Positions 28,312-38,400 of a stretch of DNA of 64,000 nt are shown here, piece by piece. Position numbers and translations under genes: made by a program. Each line of letters opens with the position of its first letter. Within the stretch, counting starts at the first letter, position 1. The notes beneath the pieces were generated by a model, which was not told the DNA's origin, made no database searches, and worked only from the letters and a program-made list of their open reading frames with translations. The stretch is taken from positions 62,001-126,000 of the forward strand of contig NZ_JACXAI010000011.1 in NCBI RefSeq assembly GCF_014773385.1. The letters run 5' to 3'. The DNA is from Metabacillus arenae (GTDB taxonomy: Bacteria; Bacillota; Bacilli; Bacillales; Bacillaceae).

Positions 28312-28872
28312 TTATACTTTACCGTATTTCCCTAATAATGATTTCGTTGACATAAATAAGTAATTTGGAGATTTATTTTTTTGCCTGGCCGGATTTGATG
28401 AAGATATAAGAAAAATTGGAAAAAGAGCTAATTGTTTGAACCATATATACAGGCGGCTTGTTATTGAAAATGATTCAAACCCTAAACGCTCAGACCCCCT
28501 GTTTAACATTGTTATACCAATAATACCTTTAATTTGTTCCTTTTTTTTATGCTGCTCTACATATGAAGCCAAATAGGGTAAGGACTCTTTTATTTTTTTG
28601 TATACTACCACTGCTCTTTTTATATCATTGTTAATATTATAAAGCTCTTTTAATAACTGAACATTGTGGAGATGGATTTTAACAAGAGTATCATTTTTTT
28701 TAATGATTGTACCATCAGAAAGAACAACCTCTCTCCCTTTATAACGAGTCAGCCGCACTCGAAATATCGTCTTCTTCTTTTCTGTTTGTTTAAGGTATTG
28801 AAGACGAGTAAATGTATAATATACAGGATCTAAAATACTCCAGGCAGAGATAATGTAAAGTTTCATTTTCAT
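28312..28872 (-). CDS. YkoP-like protein of unknown function
   Basis: The 186-residue protein starts at the ATG with AAGGAGAATAATT upstream (28872); the longer upstream frame is not used. It has the line LTRYKGREVVLSDGTIIKKNDT followed by KIHLHNVQLLKELY, which I know from B. subtilis YkoP. No catalytic motif is visible. It follows the divergent glycosyltransferase gene and sits upstream of the YkoQ-like gene, 114 bases away. Confidence 0.7.
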   Translation of the reverse strand: MKMKLYIISAWSILDPVYYTFTRLQYLKQTEKKKTIFRVRLTRYKGREVVLSDGTIIKKNDTLVKIHLHNVQLLKELYNINNDIKRAVVVYKKIKESLPYLASYVEQHKKKEQIKGIIGITMLNRGSERLGFESFSITSRLYIWFKQLALFPIFLISSSNPARQKNKSPNYLFMSTKSLLGKYGKV

Positions 28873-29051
28873 AATTATTCTCCTTGAAATCTTTCTTAAG
28901 CCTTTATCACACTCTTTACGGGCAGTAAAACCTCGAACTTCAATCCTTCTGATTAAAAGTTTCACTTTATTATTTTGACAAGAAAACTTAAAAATATGGA
29001 TGGAAATTGCAGGGTTTGTTGAATGATATTTCATGAACAGCACAAACTATT

Positions 29052-29185
29052 TTAAGAAAAGCGGAAGTGCCTTGATCAGCCAAGGATAGCACTAAGACTA
29101 GCTTCAAAGAAAGGCGTTTTTTCCTTTCTTTGAAGCTTGGCTTGTAACCTGAGGGTGGATAGGCGCGGAAGCTGGACTACGAGAA
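29052..29185. repeat. Possible Bacillus dispersed repeat with a long perfect hairpin
   Basis: The element begins AAGCGGAAGTGCCTTG and ends AGGCGCGGAAGCTGGACT, ends that I recall in a family of short Bacillus intergenic repeats. In its middle a perfect 15-bp stem, AGCTTCAAAGAAAGG (29100-29114) and its complement (29123-29137), has the loop CGTTTTTT. Its place, just before the divergent glycosyltransferase gene, may also form a terminator or a folded mRNA leader. Confidence 0.55.
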
Positions 29186-29260
29186 CATACTTAAATACGT
29201 TCATCATTTATTGGACTTAAAAATTTTGGAATATACTAAAAAAAGAACGAGGTAATTGTC

Positions 29261-30388
29261 ATGAAAAGCATATTATTTATGCCTTTTTTGCAAATTTCTT
29301 CAGGACACCATCATGTAGCGGATGGGATAATGGAAGGGCTTCAGGAAATAGATGATTCATTTCAGTGTGAAAAGGTAGATATTTTATCTTATAGCTACGG
29401 CAAAACCGAAGCGTTTGTATCAGCCGTTTATTTAAAATGGATTCATATTTTCCCTAGTTTTTACAGCTGGATTTACCGAAAATCTGTATTTGAAAATAAG
29501 GTCAATGACAAGCGCTTCCGTTTATATGAGCTCTTATTTTTATTTTGGATGAAAAAATTGATAGAGGAAAAAAATCCTCGCCTGATTATTTGCACCCATG
29601 CCCTGCCTTCCTACATGCTTAGTCAAATAAAACAAAGGACAAAGCAAAGCACTCCTGTAATCAATGTTTACACCGATTATTTTATTAATCATATTTGGGG
29701 AATTAAGGAGATTGATTACCATTTTGTTCCCAGCAGTATGATGAAGGATTATTTAATTGATCGGGGGATTGAATCCAATCGGATTCATGTAACCGGTATT
29801 CCTATCCATCCAAAATTAAAGGAAAACATAAAGGAGAACATAAAGAAAACAAAAAAACGAAACAAATACTCCATCCTCTTATCTGGAGGTAACCTGGGTA
29901 CTGGCGAATTAAAAAAATTTGTTCAAAAGCTGCAACCAAAAGGACATATTCAATACAAAGTATTATGTGGAAAAAACGCGAAGCTTTTTCAATTTATTAA
30001 AGAGCTTGAAAACCCGTGGATTATCCCCTTGTCCTATATTTCATCTAAAGAAGAAATGAATCTGCTGTATCACGAATCAGATGCAATTATTACTAAACCA
30101 GGGGGGGTAACCATTAGTGAATGCTTATTTAAGAAACTCCCTATATTTGTGTATCATTCATTGCCTGGTCAAGAGGAACTCAATTTACGTTTTCTGAAAA
30201 AAGAGGGCCTTGTCTTTCATTTAGAGGGCTGGAGAAGGCAATCAAATCTGGAAGAACAAATTCAAAATACTTTAGATTCCAAACAACAGAATAAAGGATT
30301 AAGTGACAGTCTGAATGCCTATCATGAGGAATTAGCGAATGAAGATATCTCAGAGGCTATCAATCAAATTTTAATACGTTATGGATAA
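29261..30388 (+). CDS. Glycosyltransferase, MGDG-synthase/UgtP-like (YkoN-like)
   Basis: The 375-residue enzyme starts MKSILFMPFLQISSGHHHVA, where SSGHHHVADGI is the N-terminal acceptor signature of diacylglycerol glucosyltransferases (MGDG synthase/UgtP). The donor site is seen in YSILLSGGNLGTGELKK and TKPGGVTISECLFKK. It likely puts a sugar on a lipid. It is first of three rightward genes with phosphoesterases; the B. subtilis relative is YkoN. Confidence 0.85.
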   Translation: MKSILFMPFLQISSGHHHVADGIMEGLQEIDDSFQCEKVDILSYSYGKTEAFVSAVYLKWIHIFPSFYSWIYRKSVFENKVNDKRFRLYELLFLFWMKKLIEEKNPRLIICTHALPSYMLSQIKQRTKQSTPVINVYTDYFINHIWGIKEIDYHFVPSSMMKDYLIDRGIESNRIHVTGIPIHPKLKENIKENIKKTKKRNKYSILLSGGNLGTGELKKFVQKLQPKGHIQYKVLCGKNAKLFQFIKELENPWIIPLSYISSKEEMNLLYHESDAIITKPGGVTISECLFKKLPIFVYHSLPGQEELNLRFLKKEGLVFHLEGWRRQSNLEEQIQNTLDSKQQNKGLSDSLNAYHEELANEDISEAINQILIRYG

Positions 30389-30451
30389 GATTCTCTATAC
30401 AATGTCAATATGTTTGAGTCTTTATATTCTCCAATTTAAGGTGTGAAAATA

Positions 30452-31183
30452 TTGGAATTAAAGATTATGACCTACAATATTCACCATGGCAAGGGCGTAG
30501 ATAAACAATTGTGCCTTGATCGAATCTTACATGTAATAAAAAACAGCGAGGCAGATATTATAGGTTTAAATGAAGTTGATAGGCATTTTTCAAAAAGAAG
30601 TAATTATGAGGACCAGATAACGTCGCTTGCAAAACAATTAAACATGTATCACTCTTTCAGCCCCTCTATCTCTTTTATATCTAAAGAATTATCACCTGAG
30701 AGGCATTATGGAAATGCATTACTGTCTCGATATCCAATACTAACTGAAAAAAACCATCCATTTCATTATAAGTCACGACTGATCGAAGGAAGATCAGTCC
30801 TTGAAGCAACGGTTAAGTTAAATAGAACTATTGTTCGAATTTTTGTTAGTCATTTAAGTCTTAATCTCTTTTTACAACGAAAACAAACAGAATTTATTAT
30901 GAATCAAAAACAAATAAGCCCCTTTCCTATGATTATAATGGGCGATTGGAACATGAAACCTCGTTCATGGGGATGGAGAAAAATGACAAGTGCTTTCCAA
31001 GACGTATGGGAGTATGCCGGCATTGGAGAAGGATATACTTACCCCTCTCTTCGCCCAAGATCAAGGTTAGATTACCTATTCGTCAGTAAAGATTTTCAGA
31101 TTTTAGATGCTGAAGTAGTAAAAAGTATTCCAGAAGCTTCTGATCATCTGCCATTAAAAGCTACAATTCAAATAAAAGAATGA
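30452..31183 (+). CDS. Endonuclease/exonuclease/phosphatase-family enzyme
   Basis: The 243-residue protein has the EEP fold: TYNIHHGKG, GLNEVDRH, SHLSLN, IIMGDWNMKP and SDHLPLKA hold the metal- and phosphate-binding residues. Related proteins cut DNA or remove phosphates from lipids and nucleotides. TTG at 30452 is chosen because AAGGTG lies 7 bases upstream; the GTG three codons earlier overlaps it. It lies between the glycosyltransferase and an alkaline-phosphatase-like gene, likely one operon. Confidence 0.88.
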   Translation: MELKIMTYNIHHGKGVDKQLCLDRILHVIKNSEADIIGLNEVDRHFSKRSNYEDQITSLAKQLNMYHSFSPSISFISKELSPERHYGNALLSRYPILTEKNHPFHYKSRLIEGRSVLEATVKLNRTIVRIFVSHLSLNLFLQRKQTEFIMNQKQISPFPMIIMGDWNMKPRSWGWRKMTSAFQDVWEYAGIGEGYTYPSLRPRSRLDYLFVSKDFQILDAEVVKSIPEASDHLPLKATIQIKE

Positions 31184-31214
31184 ATTTTAAAGCTTCCTAA
31201 CCAAAGGAGAATTC

Positions 31215-32690
31215 ATGATGACTTCAACCTCAAACCAGAAAAAAAGAATCATCTTGCTTATGATTGATACATTTATGGATTCAGCCTTACAAGCTGCCTT
31301 AAAAGCTGGAAGAGCTCCAGCCTTAAAATTTCTTATGGAAAACGGGCGATACTTTTCAGATGTAGTGAGTCCCTTTCCAACAATGTCAGTAACTGTTGAT
31401 AGTACGTTATTAATGGGTGTAAACAGTGATAAACACAAAATCCCTGGTCTTGTTTGGTATAACCAGCATGAAAAAAGACTGATTAACTATGGAAGCCATA
31501 TTAGAGAACTTTATAAACTGGGCTTAAAGCAATCAACGGAAGATATTTTTTACAATTTAAATCACGAGCATTTAAGTAAGCAATATAAAACCATTCATGA
31601 AATCTTACATGAAAAAGGCATTCAAACCGCCTCAATAAATGCCCTTTTGTACCGTGGAAATACCCCTTCATTTTTAAAAATACCCTTTCTACTATCGATG
31701 TTCTCAGGTTTGAATTCTCAAATGAAGTCGTATTCCCCAGACTTTTTTTCATACGGTTTAATGCATAAACTAAACCCTTTAAAGAAGTATTCTTTCTTTT
31801 GGAAAAAATATGGATTTAATGATAAATTTTCAAGAAATGAATTAACATATCTAATTAACAAAAATAAGTTGCCGCCCTTTTCAATTGTTTATTTTCCTGA
31901 TTTAGATCAAAGTGTACATAAAAATGGAAGAGAGGATGTAACTGGTATTGAAAAAGTCGATCAACAGCTTCAAAAAATTTTAAATCAATATCCTTCTTGG
32001 GAAGTTGCTTTAACAGACAATATTTGGATCCTTCTCGGTGATAATGGCCAAGCGTGGATAAAAAATGATCGTAAGAAAGCCTTGATTGATTTAAAGAAAA
32101 TTCTATGCAATTTTAATATTGTAAAGCTAAAGAAGGGAGTAACCTCCCAAGACGAAATCGTTCTAGGTGTGAATGAAAGGATGGCTTTTATTTACAGCCT
32201 AGACGTTAAAAAGGTCCCATTAGAAAAATTAGCAAGTCCTTTGGAAAAAGATGATCGAATTGATATTATTGCACGAAAAAAAGAAAAGACAGTAACAGTT
32301 ACATCAGGACTGCACAGTGGACACCTTCATTTTTATCCTGGCAGTGACTTTACTGATGAATATGGACAATCTTGGTCTATAGATGGGAATAAAGAAATTC
32401 TAAACATAGAAATTAAAGATAATAAAATCATTTATGGAGACTACCCAGACGCATTAGCAAGATTATACACATCCCTTTTTTCTCATAAAGGTGAATACAT
32501 GATCGTCAGTGCAAGACCAGGCTATGAATTTATAGGAGAGGGTTCTCCTACGCATGTTGGTGGAGCGAGTCATGGAGGCTTGCATCGTCAAGACTCCTTA
32601 GTATCCATGATCATTTGCGGCACAGATTCATCTCCAAACTATTTACGGTTGATAGACATGAAGGATTGGTTATTAACATTAATTACTTAA
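31215..32690 (+). CDS. Alkaline-phosphatase superfamily (nucleotide pyrophosphatase/phosphodiesterase) enzyme
   Basis: The 491-residue protein carries the family signs: an N-terminal metal aspartate (LLMIDTFMD), the nucleophile Thr in PFPTMSVTVDSTLLMG, and metal sites in YFPDLDQSVHKNG, LLGDNGQAW and ASHGGLHRQDS. Such enzymes cut phosphodiesters, including head groups of lipids and nucleotide sugars. No signal peptide is seen. It follows the EEP-type gene by 31 bases with AAGGAGA in front. Confidence 0.88.
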   Translation: MMTSTSNQKKRIILLMIDTFMDSALQAALKAGRAPALKFLMENGRYFSDVVSPFPTMSVTVDSTLLMGVNSDKHKIPGLVWYNQHEKRLINYGSHIRELYKLGLKQSTEDIFYNLNHEHLSKQYKTIHEILHEKGIQTASINALLYRGNTPSFLKIPFLLSMFSGLNSQMKSYSPDFFSYGLMHKLNPLKKYSFFWKKYGFNDKFSRNELTYLINKNKLPPFSIVYFPDLDQSVHKNGREDVTGIEKVDQQLQKILNQYPSWEVALTDNIWILLGDNGQAWIKNDRKKALIDLKKILCNFNIVKLKKGVTSQDEIVLGVNERMAFIYSLDVKKVPLEKLASPLEKDDRIDIIARKKEKTVTVTSGLHSGHLHFYPGSDFTDEYGQSWSIDGNKEILNIEIKDNKIIYGDYPDALARLYTSLFSHKGEYMIVSARPGYEFIGEGSPTHVGGASHGGLHRQDSLVSMIICGTDSSPNYLRLIDMKDWLLTLIT

Positions 32691-32715
32691 GTTACCATCT
32701 GCTTACTCATAAATA

Positions 32716-32766
32716 GAGGCTTCCTTAAATGTTAAAGGTTCCAGCCAATTTTTTAAGGTAAGCCTC
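32716..32766 (+). terminator. Likely terminator after the phosphodiesterase gene
   Basis: A long imperfect stem GAGGCTTCCTTAAA (32716-32729) pairs with TTTAAGGTAAGCCTC (32752-32766, one bulge). The T-run is short. It lies between converging genes and may serve both. Confidence 0.5.
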
Positions 32767-32804
32767 AGGTTGTTATTTGCTTTCCAACAAGCATTCAAAC
32801 ATGG

Positions 32805-33296
32805 TCAAGCTAAGTCCTTACTCTTTAGGAAACGAAAGGTTTTATCGGTCAATATGCTAACAAAGCTCCCAATAAATGCACTTCCTATTATATCAATTGG
32901 ATAATGATGACCTAACCATATACGGGAAAACCCAGTTAACATCGATAATCCCCACATGATAGATCCAATGAACCGCTCATAAAGGAAAACAGATGTAGAT
33001 ATAGAAAAAACTAGCAGAGTATGTTTACTTGGAAATGAAGAGTCTGTCTTTGAAGGAATGAGTATCCCTATACGTCGTTTCATAAAAGGACGCGGTTTAA
33101 AATAAACAGACTTAATCAACCGATTAATAATCAAGGAAAATAGGGAAGAGATCACCGCCTTTTTAGCTGCTTTTTTGTATGAAGAGTTAATCCACATGAA
33201 AAGCAATACAAAAAGAAATACATATCGCATTTTTTTCGATATTAGGATCATGAATAGATCAATTGGAGTACCGGGCTGCAATTTCTTATCATTCAT
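32805..33296 (-). CDS. PAP2-family phosphatase (undecaprenyl-PP/phosphatidate type)
   Basis: The 163-residue integral membrane protein carries the three PAP2 motifs: KPRPFMKRR, SFPSKHT and SRIWLGHHYPID. It resembles BcrC-like and lipid-phosphate phosphatases acting outside the membrane. It faces the preceding phosphodiesterase gene, so it is a separate unit in the same phosphoester-centred cluster. Confidence 0.88.
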   Translation of the reverse strand: MNDKKLQPGTPIDLFMILISKKMRYVFLFVLLFMWINSSYKKAAKKAVISSLFSLIINRLIKSVYFKPRPFMKRRIGILIPSKTDSSFPSKHTLLVFSISTSVFLYERFIGSIMWGLSMLTGFSRIWLGHHYPIDIIGSAFIGSFVSILTDKTFRFLKSKDLA

Positions 33297-33459
33297 AAAG
33301 ATAGCTCCTTACGTTGAAGATACAAGTATAATTCCCCTATTAGGATGTAATAAATCAGCCTAATGATTTCCATCATAATCAAATTGCTGTTTGTAAAAAT
33401 TAAATGGTGAAGGGTACAAAAATCCCTAAAAAATTATATTTGTAAGGAAGTGTTAAAAT

Positions 33460-33786
33460 TTGAATAATTATAAGTGGATGAATAATCTGAATAATCTCAT
33501 AAATAAAGGAGGAAGACTGCCCTTATTTAACATGTTTGGCAGAAGAAGACGAAGAAATAGAGGAATGGTTTGGACGTCTATTCTGGGCTTAGGAATCAGT
33601 GCGGTTGTAATGGGTTTAAGAGGAAATCAAAACAAAAATTTCATGCGTCCCTTTAGAAATTTCCTAACTAATTTTCAGACAAAAAATAATCAAAATCCTG
33701 TTGGAATGCAAAACAGAAATGCTTTTGCTGAATTTTCGAATGAACTATCACCAAATATGAATTCAGATAAAACAAATAAAAATTAA
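33460..33786 (+). CDS. Small hypothetical protein with one membrane segment
   Basis: The 108-residue product starts with TTG behind AAGGAAG. A basic stretch (GRRRRRNRGM) is followed by a hydrophobic segment (WTSILGLGISAVVMGLRG) and an Asn/Gln-rich tail. A perfect terminator follows. The family is not recognised; the plan resembles the small protein at 21577. Confidence 0.6.
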   Translation: MNNYKWMNNLNNLINKGGRLPLFNMFGRRRRRNRGMVWTSILGLGISAVVMGLRGNQNKNFMRPFRNFLTNFQTKNNQNPVGMQNRNAFAEFSNELSPNMNSDKTNKN

Positions 33787-33800
33787 AGAGGATAACTAAG

Positions 33801-33834
33801 AAAACAACCTTATTGAAATAAATAAGGTTGTTTT
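33801..33834. terminator. Bidirectional terminator
   Basis: A perfect 14-bp stem AAAACAACCTTATT / AATAAGGTTGTTTT with loop GAAATA ends in T4 on one side and has A4 on the other, so it can stop both strands. Confidence 0.88.
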
Positions 33835-33924
33835 CTATAATAACTCAAAGCCGTAATATCTGGTCAAACCAATCCCCAATGATAACAATATGGGGATAGT
33901 ACTGAGCGAACCGTTTTCGTTAAC

Positions 33925-34224
33925 TTAAAAATACTCATTTAACTCCCATGATTCTACTATTTGATGTGCAGTTTGTGGATTAAATCCTTTTCCGAGCAAA
34001 TATGCGATAGCAGCTATTTCTTCTAAAGCATGCTTATACGACGTATATTTCGCTTCCTGCAATCCGTAGTTTACAAATGGCCTGACTGCATTTAATGTTG
34101 GATTTTTTAATTGCGGGTATAACATTGCAGGCATTTGATGAGCGATAATCTCAGAAGTTGGGTACTGTCTATAATTGTTGACTGGATAATAATATGGCTG
34201 ATAACCATTCATTGGCCTAGACAT
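33925..34224 (-). CDS. Hypothetical Tyr/Pro/Asn-rich protein
   Basis: The 99-residue product begins MSRPMNGYQPYYYPVNNYRQ, has no signal peptide or membrane segment, and ends in a helix-rich part (HALEEIAAIAYLLGKGFNPQTAHQIVESWE in two halves). Tyr-rich small proteins are often spore coat or crust parts, but I cannot name the family. It lies alone. Confidence 0.55.
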   Translation of the reverse strand: MSRPMNGYQPYYYPVNNYRQYPTSEIIAHQMPAMLYPQLKNPTLNAVRPFVNYGLQEAKYTSYKHALEEIAAIAYLLGKGFNPQTAHQIVESWELNEYF

Positions 34225-34429
34225 CCTCTCTCATTCATTCGATTTCATTTTATGTTTCAAGTAAAAATTAGGTGATTTGTCCCCATTATGATTTTATTTG
34301 GAAGGGTAAAGGTGGTCTATAAATGTCTTTGCCAGATTAATATCCTTATTCTACCTAGTAAGGTGTGAAGAGAAATATACGCAAATTTATGGTTTGTTAT
34401 CAAATGTTTGAACGTAAAAAATAGTAATA

Positions 34430-34447
34430 GCAGCAACAAACTGCTGC
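34430..34447 (-). terminator. Terminator of the PL14-like lyase gene
   Basis: GCAGCA / TGCTGC stem with loop ACAAAC; on the minus strand it is followed by TATTACTATTTTTT. Confidence 0.65.
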
Positions 34448-34490
34448 GGTCCTCTTTATTTTTTTCTTTTCTTATATGGTATGTTTAGAT

Positions 34491-35315
34491 TTAGTATGAA
34501 TGAATTTTGATCCAATCAAAGTGTATGTTCTGATCCTGAGATGGACCATAACGGTCAGGATCACTGCCTCCGTGGAAGGCGGTCATATGAAGCGTATCTA
34601 CTTTAGTTCCATCCGTTACGTATTTAATGTTCGTCTTCGTGAACTTTGGTGTACTCATGTCATTGACATAAATCTTTAGAACGCCATCATAGTTACTGCC
34701 GCTATTGATCTTGACCAAGATTTTAACTGTATACCAGGTATTGCTCGAGAGAATAACGTCCTTTAACGGTTGATGATTCATATCTGCCCCGAAACCATCT
34801 CCCCATGTTTCTGTCATTCCCGCATGATAGACATAAGGAATCAAATGTCCATCAGGTTTGAACATCAGTCTGACGCTAAATCCGTCACCGTTAGTGGCAT
34901 CACCGCCCCCAGTATAGTTTTTGCCGCCTCCAAGACCAGGAAGCTTTCCCCCTTCTGTCCAATCATAGGTACCGCTAGTCGGGGCGAATTTCACTCGATA
35001 TTCCAATTTGTAAGTGTCCTTCCCTTGCAATCGGGACAAAATTTGACCGCCGCTTCCAGATGTTCCCACTCCACCTTCTGGCATATGAAAAACTAGATGT
35101 CCGGCACTATTGATAGTAATTCGATCGGTTTGAGTTTTCGAAATGATGTTTCCGAAATCTTCAATTGCTTGTTGATCTGAATATACACCTGTCTCACTAG
35201 AAAAAAACACATCACGATCTGCAAAATACGCTGAGAAAGCGCTTACAGTTGACAATAAGAAAATTAAACCCACTAGTCCAAAAGATACAACACTGCGCTT
35301 ATTCAACCACCTCAT
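34491..35315 (-). CDS. Secreted polysaccharide lyase, PL14-like
   Basis: The 274-residue secreted protein has a signal peptide (residues 1-30) and the motif WTEGGKLPGLGGGKNYTGGG, shared by the PL14 group of alginate and glucuronan lyases, followed by a beta-sandwich pattern (FSVRLMFKPDGHLIPYVYHA). It would cut uronic-acid polymers outside the cell. It is the last gene of the utilisation locus and, with the next gene, more GC-rich than its surroundings. A cre-like site lies in its 5' end. Confidence 0.8.
   Translation of the reverse strand: MRWLNKRSVVSFGLVGLIFLLSTVSAFSAYFADRDVFFSSETGVYSDQQAIEDFGNIISKTQTDRITINSAGHLVFHMPEGGVGTSGSGGQILSRLQGKDTYKLEYRVKFAPTSGTYDWTEGGKLPGLGGGKNYTGGGDATNGDGFSVRLMFKPDGHLIPYVYHAGMTETWGDGFGADMNHQPLKDVILSSNTWYTVKILVKINSGSNYDGVLKIYVNDMSTPKFTKTNIKYVTDGTKVDTLHMTAFHGGSDPDRYGPSQDQNIHFDWIKIHSY
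35234..35247 (-). promoter_or_regulatory. Possible cre (CcpA) site inside the 5' end of the lyase gene
   Basis: TGTAAGCGCTTTCT (minus strand) matches 13 of 14 positions of the cre consensus TGWAANCGNTNWCA. Intragenic cre sites block elongation in Bacillus. It could be chance, since this part also codes for signal-peptide residues. Confidence 0.45.
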
Positions 35316-35369
35316 TCAAATCCCTCCTTGTATTGTTGTCATCATATTAAAATGGCGGGAATGTCATTG

Positions 35370-35402
35370 AACCTGCCGTTTATCATATTGTAACGGCAGG
35401 TT
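35370..35402. terminator. Strong inverted repeat between the two secreted-enzyme genes
   Basis: A perfect 11-bp stem AACCTGCCGTT / AACGGCAGGTT lies just after the stop codon of the beta-helix gene, but no T-run follows. It may be an mRNA-processing or partial-stop hairpin. Confidence 0.45.
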
Positions 35403-35409
35403 CTCGTTG

Positions 35410-38400
35410 CTATTGGACAAATTTGACGTCTACTTCATTAATACGGGCAATCGTGTCTTTCCAAGATGGACTGACAAATTTGAACCTTATAGAAGTTGTC
35501 ATGATCGGATCAAATTCCAGCAGTGTGAATTGCTCCTTGAAGGCATCCTTGTCGTTATTCCTTACTACCTGCAGCGTCTTCCATTCCGAACCATCCAAAT
35601 ATTCCAGATCGAAATCCTTGACATGCCAGCCTGCAGAGCCGGTAACAGGCACGTGCCCGCTCCATAGCTTCACTTGATTGATCGTCTGTGCGGATGTCCA
35701 ATCCAACTTAAGAAAAGGGGGCTGTGTTCCGCTGGACAACCAACGCGTAGATAAATTTCCGTCTACCACTCTTTCTTTTACGTTGGTGCCAAGTGTGGAA
35801 TCAACCGACAATTGGGCTGTAATCGCCAGGTTATTCGTCACGATCAACATGATTGTACCGCTCTTCGTCACTCCATCCAATGTAGCTGTTACCTTAATCA
35901 CAGCATTACCTTCCTTTAATGCTGTGACTTCCCCGCTTGAGTCCACAGAAGCAAGCTCTGGAGTCAGACTCTCATAGACAATCTCGGCATCTTCTAAAGA
36001 AGTATCAGAGCCCGTGTTCATTTTACCTGATGCATGTAAGAGGGTAGAAGTATTCGGTGCAAGTTGAGTTTTATCCGCAGTTACTGTTACACTAGCCAAT
36101 TCGACAACGGGATAAGTTTCCACCCTTAGGTATGGGCGCTTATCGCTGCCTTCACCATTGTACAGTTGAGTAAGGTAACCGGTCAGCTCCGGATTTTGTG
36201 CGATGGCAAGTGATGCCGTCTTATCGCCCGCCAATTGATCTTTTACAAACAAGGTAACGTCGAATACATACCACGCATCAACCCCGTCATCCTTAACCTT
36301 TATTGTAGACAAATGATCGCCGAGTGCAGGCGGGGCATCGTTGGAATCCCACATCAAATCGTTTACGTTCCATGAATCATCCTCGACACCATACAAGGAA
36401 TTAGCTACTGTCGTTTTCTCATTTTTGCTTTCCAATGCTCTTCCATACACGTACAGCCTCGCCGTAGCAATCTTTCCGCTCAGTTGACTCAAATCATATT
36501 TCAGATAGGTTCGAATCGTACTGTCATCATCGCCGCCTTTGACAAGCAAATCAGATGCCTCCAGGGGGGCTGATGCATTTTTTTGAACGCTTGCAGCTTC
36601 AATCCCAGACAGCTGTTTAGGGATAGCCACACTGTTTACATAATCTGTCTCAGTATTAGCACTTATCTTATTGCCCGACAACAAAATATTGGTCCCATAC
36701 GATATGTTGACACCATTGGTGTTGCCTGTTACACGATTGTTCTGAATGACGATGTCCTTTGGAATTCCTGCTCCATTACCCGCGTTCCCCGGATCTCCTT
36801 TATCTTCTAATGCAATAATACCCCAGAACTCATTCGCTTTATTGTCATAGATCTTATTGTTTTTTACAATGGTTCCAGGTGCATTCTTCAGACGAATCCC
36901 CTGACTGCCCGCTTTGGTGAAATGGATGATCGTATTGTTCTCGATAACGGTTTTGGGAGAGCCAAGATATACTTGAATGCCGTATCGATCCACATTCTTG
37001 ATCACATTATTATGAATATAGTTGCCCGGTCCTGCTGCATCATGCGTTGCACCAGGATTGCCTACACCGATAGCCGCTTCACCGCCGCCGACGATATGGT
37101 TGAACCGAACCTCATTCATATATTCGTCTTCTCCATGAAAGTCAATCGAATCTAACGCAATGTTCTTATACTTATTGTTTTCAATGAGATTATTATGGGT
37201 GTAGAATTGCATAAGTGTTCCATGACGCAAATAAGGACCGATAAAACGATTGTGGCGAACAACATTGAAGTAGGAATCGTCTTCTCTGCCCAGCCGGCTT
37301 TCTTTGGGCTTTCCTTCTATTGAAACGCCGTAGCCGCTCCCTCCTTCTGCAACATCCGTTGCGTTCCTGAATAAGGAGTTTTCTACGATCACATCGTGAC
37401 TATTAATAATAGCTACACCGATGCGCTGGAATTTTTCAACTGTTAGACGATCAAGAGTAATATTATAAGAAGGCTTCCCGCCAGACGATGTAATGTAAAT
37501 CGCTTGTTTAGGCCCTCCTCTGTCAGGGTTGGCAACCCGGGTGTCTGTGGAATAATTCAAGTTCCAACTCGAGGTTATCGTCATATTACTGATTTTGATA
37601 TTGTTTTGCGCTGCAATCCGGATAACAATCCCATAATTTGTGGCATGTTCTCCGAATTCGTTCGCATGATCTGAAACCAGGAGCACGCCATCCTGAGTTT
37701 CTCCGCGCAGCTGGACACCGGACTTCATTGTCAAGTGGGAGACGCCATCGTTAGACATGCTGGATAATTGATAGTGACCATTAGGAAGATAGACTATGTC
37801 ACCAGGTTTTGCTTTATTCAGAGCCTCACGGATGGCTTTGGCATCATCCTCGCCGTTATTGGAAGGATTCGCTCCAAAAGCAACGGCATTAAGTTTTCTT
37901 CCCTTAACCGCTTGCGGTTCATGCGGTTTGTGGGGCTTACCGTCCGCGTAGTAAAGACCAGGCTTGGTTGGAATCGGCGCATCCGGATCCGGTCCGGTCG
38001 GCGGTATTTCCAAATCGTTTAATACGAACCCATCCGGATGAGGCGGGTACAGATGAATTTCGGTAATGCTGGTCCATTCGTTCTCACCGCGTCCTACTAC
38101 TCGAACATAACGGGCTGTCACAGTTTCGAAGCCGAATGCCTCCAATTGAATCGTCGTACCACTGCTGGTACCGCTGTATACCTTGGTCCAGGTCGTTTGA
38201 TCGTTGGATACTTCGATATCAATCGCTTTAGCACGATTATCACCTCTGTAGAATGCGACGCCCAGGTACGAGACCTCCTTTTGTGAACCCAGGTCTAGTT
38301 CAATCCATTGTCCGTCACCAAAGACTGACCAACGGGAGGTGATATCACCGTCGATCGCATACTCCGGTATATTGGAATCGCTGCCGCTGGCACGGTATTC

